DNA of 64,000 nt from Streptomyces sp. NBC_00224 (GTDB lineage: Bacteria; Actinomycetota; Actinomycetes; Streptomycetales; Streptomycetaceae): positions 3,100,001 through 3,164,000 of the forward strand of contig NZ_CP108106.1 in NCBI RefSeq assembly GCF_041435195.1, written 5' to 3'. This document shows, one piece after another, positions 43,221 through 51,604 of this stretch. Position 1 is the first letter of the stretch; every line of letters begins with the position of its first letter. The notes beneath the pieces were generated by a model. It had not been told where the DNA came from. It searched no databases and saw only the letters and a list, made by a program, of their open reading frames with translations. A program made the translations under genes and the position numbers.

Positions 43221-43877
43221 ATGGCCACCAAGGAATCGAAGAACTCCCGCCAGGCGCGGATAGCCGAGATGCGCCGCGCCGAGCAGGCCCGCGAGCGGCG
43301 CAACAAGATCGCCGCCGTCACCGTGTCGGTGGCGATCGTCGCCGGGCTCGTCGGCGTCGGCGCGTACCTGCTGAACAAGGAGTCCGACGACAAGGACAAG
43401 CAGCAGGCGCAGAAGGCCGCCGACGCCAAGGCGACCATCGCCGGCGAGAAGGACTGGGACCCGAAGAAGCTCGGCCGCAACCACGTCACCAAGACGGTGT
43501 CGTACCCGATGAAGCCGCCGGTCGGCGGCGACCACAACCAGGTGTGGATGAACTGCGGCGGCGCCGTCTACAAGAAGGCGCTCCCCGACATGAACGCGGT
43601 GCACTCCCTGGAGCACGGCGCGGTGTGGGTGACGTACAACGACAAGGCGCCCGCCGCCGATGTGCAGAAGCTCTCCGACAAGGTCTCCAAGACGCCGTAC
43701 TCGCTGATGAGCCCCTACCAGGACCAGACCGGGGCGATCATGCTCAGCGCCTGGGGCAAGCAGGTCACCGTGACGAGCGCGGACGACCCGCGGGTCAACC
43801 AGTTCTTCGCCAAGTACGTGCAGGGCGCGCAGACGCCGGAGCCGGGCGCGGCGTGCACGGGCGGGCTGGACCAGTGA
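43221..43877 (+). CDS. DUF3105 membrane-anchored protein
   Basis: A 218-aa protein with a Lys/Arg-rich cytoplasmic start, one transmembrane helix (IAAVTVSVAIVAGLVGVGAY) and an extracytoplasmic DUF3105 domain. That domain has the typical NCGGAVYKKAL and SLEHGAVWVTYN, with two conserved Cys (MNCGG and AACTGG) and conserved His residues that could bind metal. ATG 43221 has AAGGA upstream. Its stop overlaps the DUF305 start as GTGA, so the two are translationally coupled. The molecular function of DUF3105 is unknown. Confidence 0.85.
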   Translation: MATKESKNSRQARIAEMRRAEQARERRNKIAAVTVSVAIVAGLVGVGAYLLNKESDDKDKQQAQKAADAKATIAGEKDWDPKKLGRNHVTKTVSYPMKPPVGGDHNQVWMNCGGAVYKKALPDMNAVHSLEHGAVWVTYNDKAPAADVQKLSDKVSKTPYSLMSPYQDQTGAIMLSAWGKQVTVTSADDPRVNQFFAKYVQGAQTPEPGAACTGGLDQ

Positions 43878-44506
43878 ACCGCACCTACTGGGCGTCGCTG
43901 GCGGCGGTCGTGGCGGCTCTGGTGTTCGCGACGGTGGCCACGGTCGCGAGCGCCACCGGCGGGGACTCCGAGCCCGCCGCGCACACCCCGGTGGCGGCCT
44001 CGGCGGACGCGGGCTTCGCGCGCGACATGGCCGTCCACCACCAGCAGGCGGTGGAGATGTCGTTCGTGGTGCGCGACCGCACCAAGGACGAGGAGGTCCG
44101 CCGCCTCGCGTACGACATCGCCAACACCCAGGCCAACCAGCGGGGCATGCTGATCGGCTGGCTCGATCTGTGGGGGCTGCCCAAGTCGGAGCCGGACCGG
44201 CTGCCGATGGCCTGGATGGGCATGGGCAGCGAGCCCGGCGCGGACGGCGCGCTGATGCCCGGCATGGCGACCAACACCGAGCTCGACCGGCTGCGCGCGG
44301 CTGACGGCAAGCAGGCGGAGATCCTCTACCTCCAGCTGATGACCGAGCACCACAAGGGCGGTATCCACATGGCTCAGGGGTGCGCCCAGCGGTGTACGAC
44401 CGAGGTGGAGCGCGCTCTGGCGCAGGGCATGGTCGACTCCCAGCAGTCGGAGATCGATCTGATGGCCGGGATGCTGAAGGCGCGGGGGGTCACCCCGCGT
44501 ACGTAA
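43874..44506 (+). CDS. DUF305 secreted/membrane-anchored protein
   Basis: A 210-aa protein. A signal or anchor helix (ASLAAVVAALVFATVATVAS) is followed by a DUF305 four-helix bundle with its repeated His-rich motifs DMAVHHQQAVEMS and MTEHHKGGIHMAQ. DUF305 belongs to the ferritin-like clan and is often found with copper genes; the paired His/Met suggest metal binding. GTG 43874 overlaps the DUF3105 stop (GTGA). The unit ends at a strong terminator (44575-44609). Confidence 0.88.
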   Translation: MNRTYWASLAAVVAALVFATVATVASATGGDSEPAAHTPVAASADAGFARDMAVHHQQAVEMSFVVRDRTKDEEVRRLAYDIANTQANQRGMLIGWLDLWGLPKSEPDRLPMAWMGMGSEPGADGALMPGMATNTELDRLRAADGKQAEILYLQLMTEHHKGGIHMAQGCAQRCTTEVERALAQGMVDSQQSEIDLMAGMLKARGVTPRT

Positions 44507-44574
44507 CGCGGTGAACGGCCCCGGGCCGGGCGGCGTACGCAATCCGCCCGAGTCGGCATTTCAGCCACCAAAAG

Positions 44575-44615
44575 AACCCAAGTCCCGCCACCCCGGCGGG
44601 ACTTGGGTTTCTCTT
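44575..44615 (+). terminator. Strong rho-independent terminator after DUF305
   Basis: Perfect 15-bp stem (44575-44589 and 44595-44609) with a 5-nt loop, followed by a T-rich tail. The A-run upstream means it can also act on the opposite strand. Confidence 0.88.
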
Positions 44616-44709
44616 GGGACTCACATGTCCCCGGCATGAACCGTTCCTCACCAGAGTGACGCTGTGCATGCGCAGATCAAGTGCGCATGCCTCCCAGGTG
44701 AAGAGCCTC

Positions 44710-46671
44710 ATGCAGGGGGTCACATTGAGAACCAACCGCACCAGGCGGCGTGCCGTGAGCATGGCAGCGACACTGCCTCTGCTCGCCGGCGCGCTCGCTC
44801 TCGGCATACCGTCCGCCCACGCGGCGGACCCCGTGCCGTCCGGGCGGGCCGCCCTCACGGGCACCAAGCCCGCGTGGGCCACCGGCGCCGCCGACCAGGG
44901 CGCCACGGCGACCACGAGCAAGGTCGACGCACGGGTCTACCTCGCGGGCCGCGACGCCAAGGGCCTCGCCGCGTACGCCGCGGCCGTGTCCGACCCGAGC
45001 TCGGCGTCGTACGGGAAGTTCCTGAGCGCCGCGCAGACGCAGCAGCGCTTCGGGGCGACCAAGGAGCAGATCGCGGCGGTCACCGGCTGGCTGAAGTCGG
45101 CCGGGCTGACCGTCACGGGCAGCAACCAGCACTACGTCTCGGTCTCCGGTGACGTCACCGCCGCCGAGAAGGCGTTCGCCACCCCTCTCCACAACTACCG
45201 CAAGAGCGGCCGCACTTACCGCGCCCCGGTGAAGACCGCCTCCGCGCCGGGCGCGCTGGCCGACGCGGTGCTCACCGTGACCGGTCTGGACAACGCCCCG
45301 CACAAGGCGACGCACCACGAGACGCTGCCCGCACCGGGTCCCGCGTTCAAGAACTCGGGGCCGTTCTCGACGTACTACGGCTCGAACATCGCCACCACCC
45401 TGCCGGACGCGTACGGCACCAAGGTCCCGTACGCGGTCAAGGGGTACACCGGCAAGCAGCTGCGGGCGGCGTACGGCGCGGGCCGCTACACCGGCAAGGG
45501 CGTGACCGTCGCGATCACCGACGCGTACGCCTCGCCGACGATGGCGAAGGACGCCCAGCGGTACGCGCTGCGCAACGGCGACAAGTCGTACAAGCACGGC
45601 CAGTACAGCGAGGTGAAGCCCGCCGACTACAACAGCGTGGAGGCGTGCGACGCGGCCGGCTGGTACGGCGAGGAGTCGCTCGACGTCGAGGCCGTGCACG
45701 CGGTCGCGCCGGACGCGGACATCGTGTACGTGGCGGGCGCGTCCTGCAACGACCCGGATCTGCTCGACGCGCTGAACAAGGTCGTCGACAGCCACCTGGC
45801 CGACATCGTCTCCAACTCGTGGGGCGACATCGAGGCCAACGAGACGCCGGACGTCGCGGCGGCCTACGACCAGACGTTCAAGCTGGGCGCGGTCGAGGGC
45901 ATCGGCTTCTACTTCTCCTCCGGCGACGACGGCGACGAGGTCGCCAACACCGGCAAGAAGCAGGTCGACACCCCGGCCAACTCGGCGTGGGTGACGGCGG
46001 TCGGCGGCACCTCGCTGGCGGTCGGCAAGGGCGACACGTACAAGTTCGAGACGGGCTGGGGCACGCTGAAGGCCTCGCTGGCGGCGGACGGCAAGAGCTG
46101 GACGGCCTTCCCCGGCGCGTACACCTCGGGCGCGGGCGGCGGCACGAGCTCGACGGTGAAGCAGCCGTTCTACCAGCGCGGCGTCGTCCCCGACTCGCTC
46201 GCCAAGGCGAACGGCGCGGCCCGCATGCGTACGATCCCGGACATCGCGGCGGTCGCGGACCCCAACACGGGCTTCCTGGTGGGCCAGACGCAGACGTTCC
46301 CCGACGGCGCGGTGAAGTACGACGAGTACCGCATCGGCGGCACGTCGCTGGCGGCGCCGGTCATCGCGGGCGTCCAGGCGCTGGCGCAGCAGGCCCGGCA
46401 CTTCCCGATCGGCTTCGCGAACCCGTCGATCTACGCGCGCTACGGCTCGCCCCTGTACCACGACGTCACCGACCACCCGCTGGGTGCGCGTGACCTCGCG
46501 GTGGCGCGGGTGGACTTCGTGAACAGCGTCGACGCGACGGGCGGTCTCGCGACGTCGGTGCGCACGCTGGGCAAGGACAGCTCGCTGCACGCGGTGCGCG
46601 GCTACGACGACGTAACGGGCGTAGGCACCCCGTCCCGAGGCTACGTGGCGTCTTACGGCCGCCACTACTAG
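44710..46671 (+). CDS. Secreted sedolisin (S53) serine-carboxyl protease
   Basis: A 653-aa preproprotease. A signal peptide (RRRAVSMAATLPLLAGALAL, cut near SAHA) is followed by a kumamolisin-like pro-domain (activation region to about residue 205) and an S53 catalytic domain. Catalytic Glu/Asp lie in GEESLDVEAVH, the oxyanion Asp in SNSWGD and the nucleophile Ser in GGTSLAAP. The calcium site near the C-terminus is YDDVTGVGTPS. Sedolisins digest proteins extracellularly at acidic pH. ATG 44710 is chosen; TTG 44725 (giving MRTNRTRRR) and ATG 44668 are alternatives. A perfect-quality terminator follows the stop. Confidence 0.88.
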   Translation: MQGVTLRTNRTRRRAVSMAATLPLLAGALALGIPSAHAADPVPSGRAALTGTKPAWATGAADQGATATTSKVDARVYLAGRDAKGLAAYAAAVSDPSSASYGKFLSAAQTQQRFGATKEQIAAVTGWLKSAGLTVTGSNQHYVSVSGDVTAAEKAFATPLHNYRKSGRTYRAPVKTASAPGALADAVLTVTGLDNAPHKATHHETLPAPGPAFKNSGPFSTYYGSNIATTLPDAYGTKVPYAVKGYTGKQLRAAYGAGRYTGKGVTVAITDAYASPTMAKDAQRYALRNGDKSYKHGQYSEVKPADYNSVEACDAAGWYGEESLDVEAVHAVAPDADIVYVAGASCNDPDLLDALNKVVDSHLADIVSNSWGDIEANETPDVAAAYDQTFKLGAVEGIGFYFSSGDDGDEVANTGKKQVDTPANSAWVTAVGGTSLAVGKGDTYKFETGWGTLKASLAADGKSWTAFPGAYTSGAGGGTSSTVKQPFYQRGVVPDSLAKANGAARMRTIPDIAAVADPNTGFLVGQTQTFPDGAVKYDEYRIGGTSLAAPVIAGVQALAQQARHFPIGFANPSIYARYGSPLYHDVTDHPLGARDLAVARVDFVNSVDATGGLATSVRTLGKDSSLHAVRGYDDVTGVGTPSRGYVASYGRHY

Positions 46672-46696
46672 CCGACGGGCTCGACCCTGCCAACAG

Positions 46697-46737
46697 CCCC
46701 GCCCCGGGACCGGGTTCGGTCCTGGGGCGGGGGTTTT
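46697..46737 (+). terminator. Rho-independent terminator after the sedolisin gene
   Basis: A 16-bp stem with one G-T wobble (46697-46712 and 46717-46732), a GGTT loop and a TTTT tail. Confidence 0.85.
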
Positions 46738-46750
46738 GCCCTGGGTCCCG

Positions 46751-46878
46751 GTGTTTGTCCGCGGGTCCGCTTCCGCTCTTCGTGCAGTTCCCCGCGCCCC
46801 TGGGTATCTCCAGCCCCTCCGGCGTTCGAGGAGCGAAGTCCCTTGGGGGTGCGGTAATTGCGCGACCAGTCCCCACCG
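46751..46878. repeat. Degenerate palindromic repeat, copy G, with a second repeat family inside
   Basis: A forward arm (46751-46801, with CTCTTCG replacing CTGGTCG) and an inverted, more diverged arm (46843-46878) flank CAGCCCCTCCGGCGTTCGAG (46811-46830). That inner sequence is a different short repeat common in Streptomyces intergenic DNA. It marks the left edge of the Nudix island. Confidence 0.6.
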
Positions 46879-46915
46879 AAACCGCACTACGCGAAGCTCA
46901 TCGAACCTTGGTGGC

Positions 46916-47386
46916 TCAGCCGAGATGGGGCCGATCCTGGTGCTCCAGGTAGTGCGTGAGCCGTAGCCGCTGCGTGTGGTGCATGGGCAGCGCCTCGAAG
47001 TCTGCGGGCGAGACGTAGCGCAGCTCTGTCGACTCGTCCGACATGGCGAGCTTCCCTCCGACCACGCGTGCCGTGAAGACGACAGCGAACTGCCGGCGAA
47101 CCTCTCCGTCGCTGTACGCGATGATGTGCCGTGGGTCCGTGTACGTGCCGACCAGCCCCGTGATCTCCACATCCAGGCCCGTCTCTTCCTTGACCTCGCG
47201 GACAGCCGTACCGGGCAGCGACTCCCCGATGTCCATGGCTCCACCGGGAAGCGCCCACAAGTCGTTGTCCCGGCGCCGCTGGAGGAGGATGCGCCCCTGG
47301 CCGTCCGCGACGACGGCAGAGGCGGCAACGACCAGGCTGTTGGGCTTCGGTGCGTTCGGGTCGTCGTAGTACTCGGTCCGTGCCAT
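46916..47386 (-). CDS. Nudix hydrolase
   Basis: A 156-aa Nudix protein. The Nudix box GGAMDIGESLPGTAVREVKE then ETGLDVEI fits GX5EX7REUXEEXGU with all metal-binding Glu present. The domain runs from about residue 17 to the end. It would hydrolyse a nucleoside-diphosphate-linked substrate. It is the downstream partner of the truncated regulator remnant: only 4 nt separate that stop from ATG 47386, and the GAAGGG ribosome site lies in the remnant. The codon usage is less G/C-biased than its neighbours, suggesting a separate origin. Confidence 0.88.
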   Translation of the reverse strand: MARTEYYDDPNAPKPNSLVVAASAVVADGQGRILLQRRRDNDLWALPGGAMDIGESLPGTAVREVKEETGLDVEITGLVGTYTDPRHIIAYSDGEVRRQFAVVFTARVVGGKLAMSDESTELRYVSPADFEALPMHHTQRLRLTHYLEHQDRPHLG

Positions 47387-47390
47387 GCGA

Positions 47391-47828
47391 TCACCCTTCC
47401 ACGGGTCGGGCCGTCTTCCATACGGCGCTGAAGCTCTCCGCGTAGGTGTCGAACACGCCCCCACCGCTGTTGCGCCGGAGATGCCACACTGGCGCACCGT
47501 AGGCGTTCACGCCCCATACGTGGGCGTTGACCAACACCTGGTCGTCAGCGCGGTACATGCTGTTGTAGAGCGTCGTTGCGTGGGTCCGCAGCTCAATGCC
47601 GGGTACCTCCAGCAAGGGCCGGTAGTGCAGGAGTGCCAGACGGCAACGGCTCTCGATGCCGTGACCGAATTTCTCTTCCTGACCGCGTTGCTGAACGTTC
47701 GCACTGTCGGCGTCGCCCAGGGCGATCCGCACTGAGCACCCTTCGGCTGCACGCTCTCTGAGCAAGTCGGTCAGTCGGGGGTACGCCTCGTGAAGGAACA
47801 CGGCGGCGTACACCAACACGTCGATCTG
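47391..47828 (-). pseudogene. Truncated XRE/DUF5919-type regulator (C-terminal remnant)
   Basis: About 146 codons remain. The readable part begins around IDVLVYAAVFLHEAYP and runs VRIALGDADS, LRTHATTLYNSMYRADDQVL, VNAHVWG and SGGGVFDTYAESF. This matches the C-terminal (DUF5919, phospholipase-D-like) part of Streptomyces XRE-family regulators. The N-terminal HTH is missing: at about position 47829 the homology stops and a GGGGC-cgca-GCCCC hairpin takes over, 25 nt from the end of the next gene. GTG 47819 is the first available start, but no ribosome site is visible. I judge it a broken gene, though the remnant could still be transcribed with Nudix. Confidence 0.65.
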
Positions 47829-47853
47829 TGCAGGGGCCGCAGCCCCCTGGGGG

Positions 47854-48690
47854 TCAGGGAACGGGTGGAGTGGGGGAAGTCGTCCCCAGGATCGCCTCCG
47901 CCACCCGCTCCGCCGCGTCCAGCATCACCAGATGCCCCGCCCCCTCCGCCACCTCCAGGCGGCCCCCCAGCGTGTCCGCCAGAGCGCGTTGGCAGGTGAG
48001 CCAGGACGGGCCGCCCGCGCCGCCCGCGAGGACCGTCACCGGGACCGGGGGGAGGGGGAAGTGATCGCGCAGGGTGAGGAGTTCCGCTGCCACCGGGCGG
48101 TAGCGGGCGTTCTCCAGGAGCAGGCCCCGCCATACCCGGGAGGTGCGGTAGCAGCGGCGGACCAGGGCGCGGGGGGCCGGGTCGGCGCCGCCCGTGCGGG
48201 AGAGGCGGACTGTCGTCCGGCGCAGCAAAGGACCGAGCGCCGCCGGCAGACCCGCCCCCGCCAGCACCGCCCCCGCCACCCGCGCCGACACCACCCGCGC
48301 CGACGCCCCCACCCGAGCCTCCGGCTCCACGCTGGAGTCCACCAGTACGAGCGCGGCCGTGCGGTCCGGGTGCAGCCGGGCGTACGCCTCCGCGTGGAAG
48401 CCCGCGATCGAGTGCCCCACCACCGTCACCGGCCCGGAAACCCCCACCGCGTCCAGGACCCCCGCGATCCGGTGCGCCTCCCCCGAGGCCGTCGGCGGCG
48501 CCACCGCCGGGCCGGAGAGGCCGTGGCCGGGGCGGTCGAAGCGGACCACCGTGCGGTGGGGGGCCAGCAGGGCCGCCACCTCGTCCCAGTCGAACCAGGC
48601 CATGCCCAGGCCCGCGCTCAGCAGCACGGGCGGACCGTTCCCCTCCACCACCACGTGGTGCGGCACCCCGTCGATCCGTACGAACGTCAT
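47854..48690 (-). CDS. Alpha/beta-hydrolase fold protein
   Basis: A 278-aa alpha/beta hydrolase. The nucleophile elbow is GHSIAGFHAEAYARL (Ser in GHSIAG) and an acid/His pair lies toward the end (ITVLAG region, then EGAGHLVMLDA with the catalytic His). The oxyanion region is LLSAGLGMAWFDWDEV. The substrate is unknown; it is likely a small ester or epoxide. ATG 48690 overlaps the stop of the DUF998 gene as ATGA, so translation is coupled. Its 3' end borders the Nudix island. Confidence 0.85.
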   Translation of the reverse strand: MTFVRIDGVPHHVVVEGNGPPVLLSAGLGMAWFDWDEVAALLAPHRTVVRFDRPGHGLSGPAVAPPTASGEAHRIAGVLDAVGVSGPVTVVGHSIAGFHAEAYARLHPDRTAALVLVDSSVEPEARVGASARVVSARVAGAVLAGAGLPAALGPLLRRTTVRLSRTGGADPAPRALVRRCYRTSRVWRGLLLENARYRPVAAELLTLRDHFPLPPVPVTVLAGGAGGPSWLTCQRALADTLGGRLEVAEGAGHLVMLDAAERVAEAILGTTSPTPPVP

Positions 48691-49364
48691 ACTCGATTCT
48701 CGCGCGCGACCGCGTACGCGAGCACCCCCAGCCACACCGCCACGAACAGCACCTGCAACCGCTGTCCGGCCCCCAGCGACCAGGTGCCGCGCCCGGCCTC
48801 GAACGCGGCGATGGCGGCCAGCGTCCAGACGGTGACGGCCAGTTCGAGCACCACCAGGACCGGTCCGAACCGGGCCAGCGGGGCCCACCGGCCGTAGCGG
48901 CGGGCGGCGACCGTGAGCGCCACGACGGCGACCAGCGCGCCGGTCATCGCGAGGCTGCTGCTCACCGCGTGCGCCGTGTGCGTGGCCGGGACCAGACCGG
49001 CCGTCTCGCGGGCCGCGCACTCGGGGTCGACGGTCGGCGCACAGCTCAGCGGCAGCCGCGAGTCGGCCACGGTCGCCGCGCCGAACAGCACGAGCCCCGT
49101 CCACCCGGCCACCGACCAGGCCCGCCGGTCACACCGCCACAGCGCCCACGCCGACCCGGCGAACACCAGCGCCCCGGCCGTCAGGTCCGTCGCCCGGAAG
49201 AGCCCGCCGAGCGGCTGATCGGCCGCGGCGAGCTCGCTCACATACGTCTGTACGGGGTCGAGACCGGTGTGGACGACCACTTCGAGCACCCACGCCGTGT
49301 ACGCGAGCGCGCCGAGCGCCAGCAGGACCACCGCGGGCCGGACGCGTGAACCACCAAGGGACAT
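48687..49364 (-). CDS. DUF998 membrane protein
   Basis: A 225-aa integral membrane protein of the DUF998 type with about six helices. It begins PAVVLLALGALAYTAWVLEV, has the typical YVSELAAADQPLGGLFRATD loop, and ends with VLFVAVWLGVLAYAVAREN. The function is unknown. ATG 49364 lies 10 nt after a -10-like TACCAT (49375-49380 read on the minus strand). It is divergent from the DUF6153 gene and coupled to the alpha/beta hydrolase downstream. Confidence 0.85.
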   Translation of the reverse strand: MSLGGSRVRPAVVLLALGALAYTAWVLEVVVHTGLDPVQTYVSELAAADQPLGGLFRATDLTAGALVFAGSAWALWRCDRRAWSVAGWTGLVLFGAATVADSRLPLSCAPTVDPECAARETAGLVPATHTAHAVSSSLAMTGALVAVVALTVAARRYGRWAPLARFGPVLVVLELAVTVWTLAAIAAFEAGRGTWSLGAGQRLQVLFVAVWLGVLAYAVARENRV

Positions 49365-49423
49365 AGTGGCCGCAATGGTACTTACGCCACCTCCCCCACA
49401 CGAGAAGCCATACCGGGTGGGGG

Positions 49424-49429
49424 TAGGGT
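49424..49429 (+). promoter_or_regulatory. -10 element of leaderless DUF6153 promoter
   Basis: TAGGGT with a 7-nt gap to ATG 49437. It faces the divergent DUF998 promoter only about 45 bp away. Confidence 0.45.
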
Positions 49430-49436
49430 GCGGTCC

Positions 49437-49856
49437 ATGGTGACCGCGAGGAGGACGACGGCGTACGGGCAGCTGCTGCTCTGCGCCGCGCTGCTCTTCG
49501 GCATCTTCACCATGCACACGGTCGGGCACCCGGCGGAGCACACGGCGACTGCCCCCGGCGAGCACACCTCGATGGTCATGGCCGGCGCCATGGCCGCGCC
49601 CGCGACGGCCGGCCAGAGCCACCACCAGGCCGCCGCTCCCCGCCACGAGCCCATGCGCGGGATGGACCCCGGCTCCGCGTGTCTCGCGGTGCTCGGCGTG
49701 TGGGGCCTCGCCCTGCTCGCCGTACGGCTGCTGTCGGCGCGCGGCCGGACGCCGGGCGCGACCGCCGTACGCGGCCGGATCCCGCGGCCCCTGTGGCCCA
49801 ACCCTCCCCCTCCCTACGGGAGTTCCGTCGCCGCCTTGTCGGTACTGCGCCAGTAG
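49437..49856 (+). CDS. DUF6153 His/Met-rich secreted or membrane protein
   Basis: A 139-aa protein. An N-terminal helix (GQLLLCAALLFGIFTMHTVG) is followed by a His/Met-rich extracytoplasmic loop (HPAEHT, HTSMVM, SHHQAAAPRHEPMRGMD), a second helix (LAVLGVWGLALLAVRLLS) and the DUF6153 ending SVAALSVLRQ. The loop composition is what copper-binding proteins show. It lies 66 nt upstream of the multicopper oxidase gene on the same strand, so a copper-delivery or copper-sensing role is plausible; it is not demonstrated for this family as far as I know. Confidence 0.78.
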   Translation: MVTARRTTAYGQLLLCAALLFGIFTMHTVGHPAEHTATAPGEHTSMVMAGAMAAPATAGQSHHQAAAPRHEPMRGMDPGSACLAVLGVWGLALLAVRLLSARGRTPGATAVRGRIPRPLWPNPPPPYGSSVAALSVLRQ

Positions 49857-49922
49857 GAGCGTGCGAAGCAGGAGACGCGCCCCTACTTTTCCGCATGCCC
49901 ACACCACGAGGTGCACTCAGTC

Positions 49923-51527
49923 ATGTCCGCACACCCCACCCGCCGCGCCGTGCTCGGCGCCACCACCGCCGTCGCGGGCGGCGCCCTGCTCGCCGCCTGC
50001 TCGGGCTCCGGCTCCATGGACGGCATGGACGGCATGGATCACGGCTCCACGTCCTCGGCCGCTCCCGGCGGCTTCGTCGACCCCGCAGGTCCCGAGGTCG
50101 TCGCCGCCGAGGCCCGGCGCGGCTCCGGGCCCGTCCGCGACGTCCGGCTCACCGCCACCGCCACCCCGCTCGACCTGGGCGGCGGCCGTACCGTCCGGTC
50201 CTGGGCGTACGGCGACCGGCTGCCCGGGCAGGAGGTGCGGGTCACCGCGGGCGACACGCTCGCGGTCACCCTCGCCAACCACCTCCCCGAGCCGACCTCG
50301 CTGCACTGGCACGGCCTCGCCCTGCGCAACGACATGGACGGCGTGCCCGGTCTGACCCAGCGGCCGGTCGCGCCGGGGGCGTCGTTCGCCTACCGGTTCG
50401 CCGTCGCCCACCCCGGCACGTACTGGTTCCACCCGCACTCCGGCGTCCAGCAGGACCGCGGTCTGTACGCCCCGCTGATCGTCGAGGACCCGAAGGAGCC
50501 GCTGGCGTACGACCGGGAGTGGGTCGTCGTCCTGGACGACTGGGTCGACGGGGTGGACGGCTCGACGCCGGACGCGGTGCTGGCGGAGCTGCGCGGCGGG
50601 ATGGGCAGCGGGGGCGGCATGAACCACTCCGGCCACGACATGGGAGACATGGGCGACATGGATGGCAGGCCGACGCGGACGCCCTCCACCGGCCCCTCCC
50701 GCATGCTCATGGGCGCCGACAGCGAGCTCCTCGGCGGGGACGCGGGCGACGTCGCGTATCCGTACTACCTGGTCAACGGCCGTACGCCGCAGGCCCCTTC
50801 CTCCTTCACGGCCAAGCCCGGCGAGCGCATCCGGCTGCGGATCGTCAACGCGGGCGGCGACACCGCGTTCCGGGTGGCGCTCGGCGGCCATGAGCTGACG
50901 GTGACCCACACGGACGGCTTCCCGGTCCGGCACACGACGACGGACGCGCTGCTGCTCGGCATGGGCGAGCGGTACGACGTGCTGGTCACGGCGGGCGACG
51001 GGGTGTTCCCGCTGGTGGCGCAGGCCGAGGGGAAGAAGGCGGCGGCGCTCGCGGTGCTGCGCACCGGTGGCGGGGCCGCGCCCACCGCCTCCGTACGCCC
51101 CAAGGAGCTGACCGGGCGGCTGGTCACGGCCGACCGGCTCGCGCCGGACGCGTCCGTGGCGCTGCCGCCGAAGGCGCCCGACCGGACGGTGAAGCTGACG
51201 CTGACCGGTGGGATGGAGAAGTACGACTGGGCCTTCGACGGGAAGCCGTACCGGCCGGACGCGCGGCACCCGGTGAGCGCGGGCGAGCGGGTGCGGATGG
51301 TCTTCGCCAACACGACGTCGATGTGGCACCCGGTTCATCTGCACGGCCACACGTTCGCGCTGGCGGGCGGGGCGGGCGGGGCCCGCAAGGACACGGCGGT
51401 GGTGCTGCCGGGGCGGACCCTGACCGTGGACTTCGACGCGGACAACCCGGGGCTGTGGATGATCCACTGCCACAACGTCTACCACTCGGAGGCCGGGATG
51501 ATGACGGTTCTCGGCTACCGGAAGTAG
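49923..51527 (+). CDS. Multicopper oxidase, Tat-exported lipoprotein
   Basis: A 534-aa multicopper oxidase. The signal carries twin arginines (TRRAVLGATTA) and a lipobox LLAAC with lipidation at Cys26, followed by a Met/Asp/His linker (MDGMDGMDHG). Three cupredoxin domains hold all copper motifs: LHWHGL, WFHPHSG, HPVHLHGHTF and HCHNVYHSEAGMM. The first pair and the last two bind the trinuclear cluster, and the Cys-His pair joins it to type-1 copper. A Met/His-rich insert (MNHSGHDMGDMGDMDG, about residue 235-250) resembles the CueO methionine segment. It likely oxidises Cu(I) outside the cell. ATG 49923 is chosen; GTG 49911 is in frame. Confidence 0.9.
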   Translation: MSAHPTRRAVLGATTAVAGGALLAACSGSGSMDGMDGMDHGSTSSAAPGGFVDPAGPEVVAAEARRGSGPVRDVRLTATATPLDLGGGRTVRSWAYGDRLPGQEVRVTAGDTLAVTLANHLPEPTSLHWHGLALRNDMDGVPGLTQRPVAPGASFAYRFAVAHPGTYWFHPHSGVQQDRGLYAPLIVEDPKEPLAYDREWVVVLDDWVDGVDGSTPDAVLAELRGGMGSGGGMNHSGHDMGDMGDMDGRPTRTPSTGPSRMLMGADSELLGGDAGDVAYPYYLVNGRTPQAPSSFTAKPGERIRLRIVNAGGDTAFRVALGGHELTVTHTDGFPVRHTTTDALLLGMGERYDVLVTAGDGVFPLVAQAEGKKAAALAVLRTGGGAAPTASVRPKELTGRLVTADRLAPDASVALPPKAPDRTVKLTLTGGMEKYDWAFDGKPYRPDARHPVSAGERVRMVFANTTSMWHPVHLHGHTFALAGGAGGARKDTAVVLPGRTLTVDFDADNPGLWMIHCHNVYHSEAGMMTVLGYRK

Positions 51528-51536
51528 GCCACCGGT

Positions 51537-51571
51537 GGGGTGGAGCGGGGTGCCGCGCCCCGCTCCACCCC
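51537..51571 (+). terminator. Terminator after the multicopper oxidase gene
   Basis: Perfect 14-bp stem (51537-51550 and 51558-51571) with a 7-nt loop, 10 nt after the stop. No T-run is present. Confidence 0.75.
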
Positions 51572-51592
51572 CCATCGCGTCGCTTTGACGAT

Positions 51593-51598
51593 TACACT
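51593..51598 (+). promoter_or_regulatory. -10 element of leaderless nadE promoter
   Basis: TACACT with a 6-nt gap to GTG 51605, and no ribosome site. It decides the nadE start. Confidence 0.5.
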
Positions 51599-51604
51599 GG
51601 CGGG

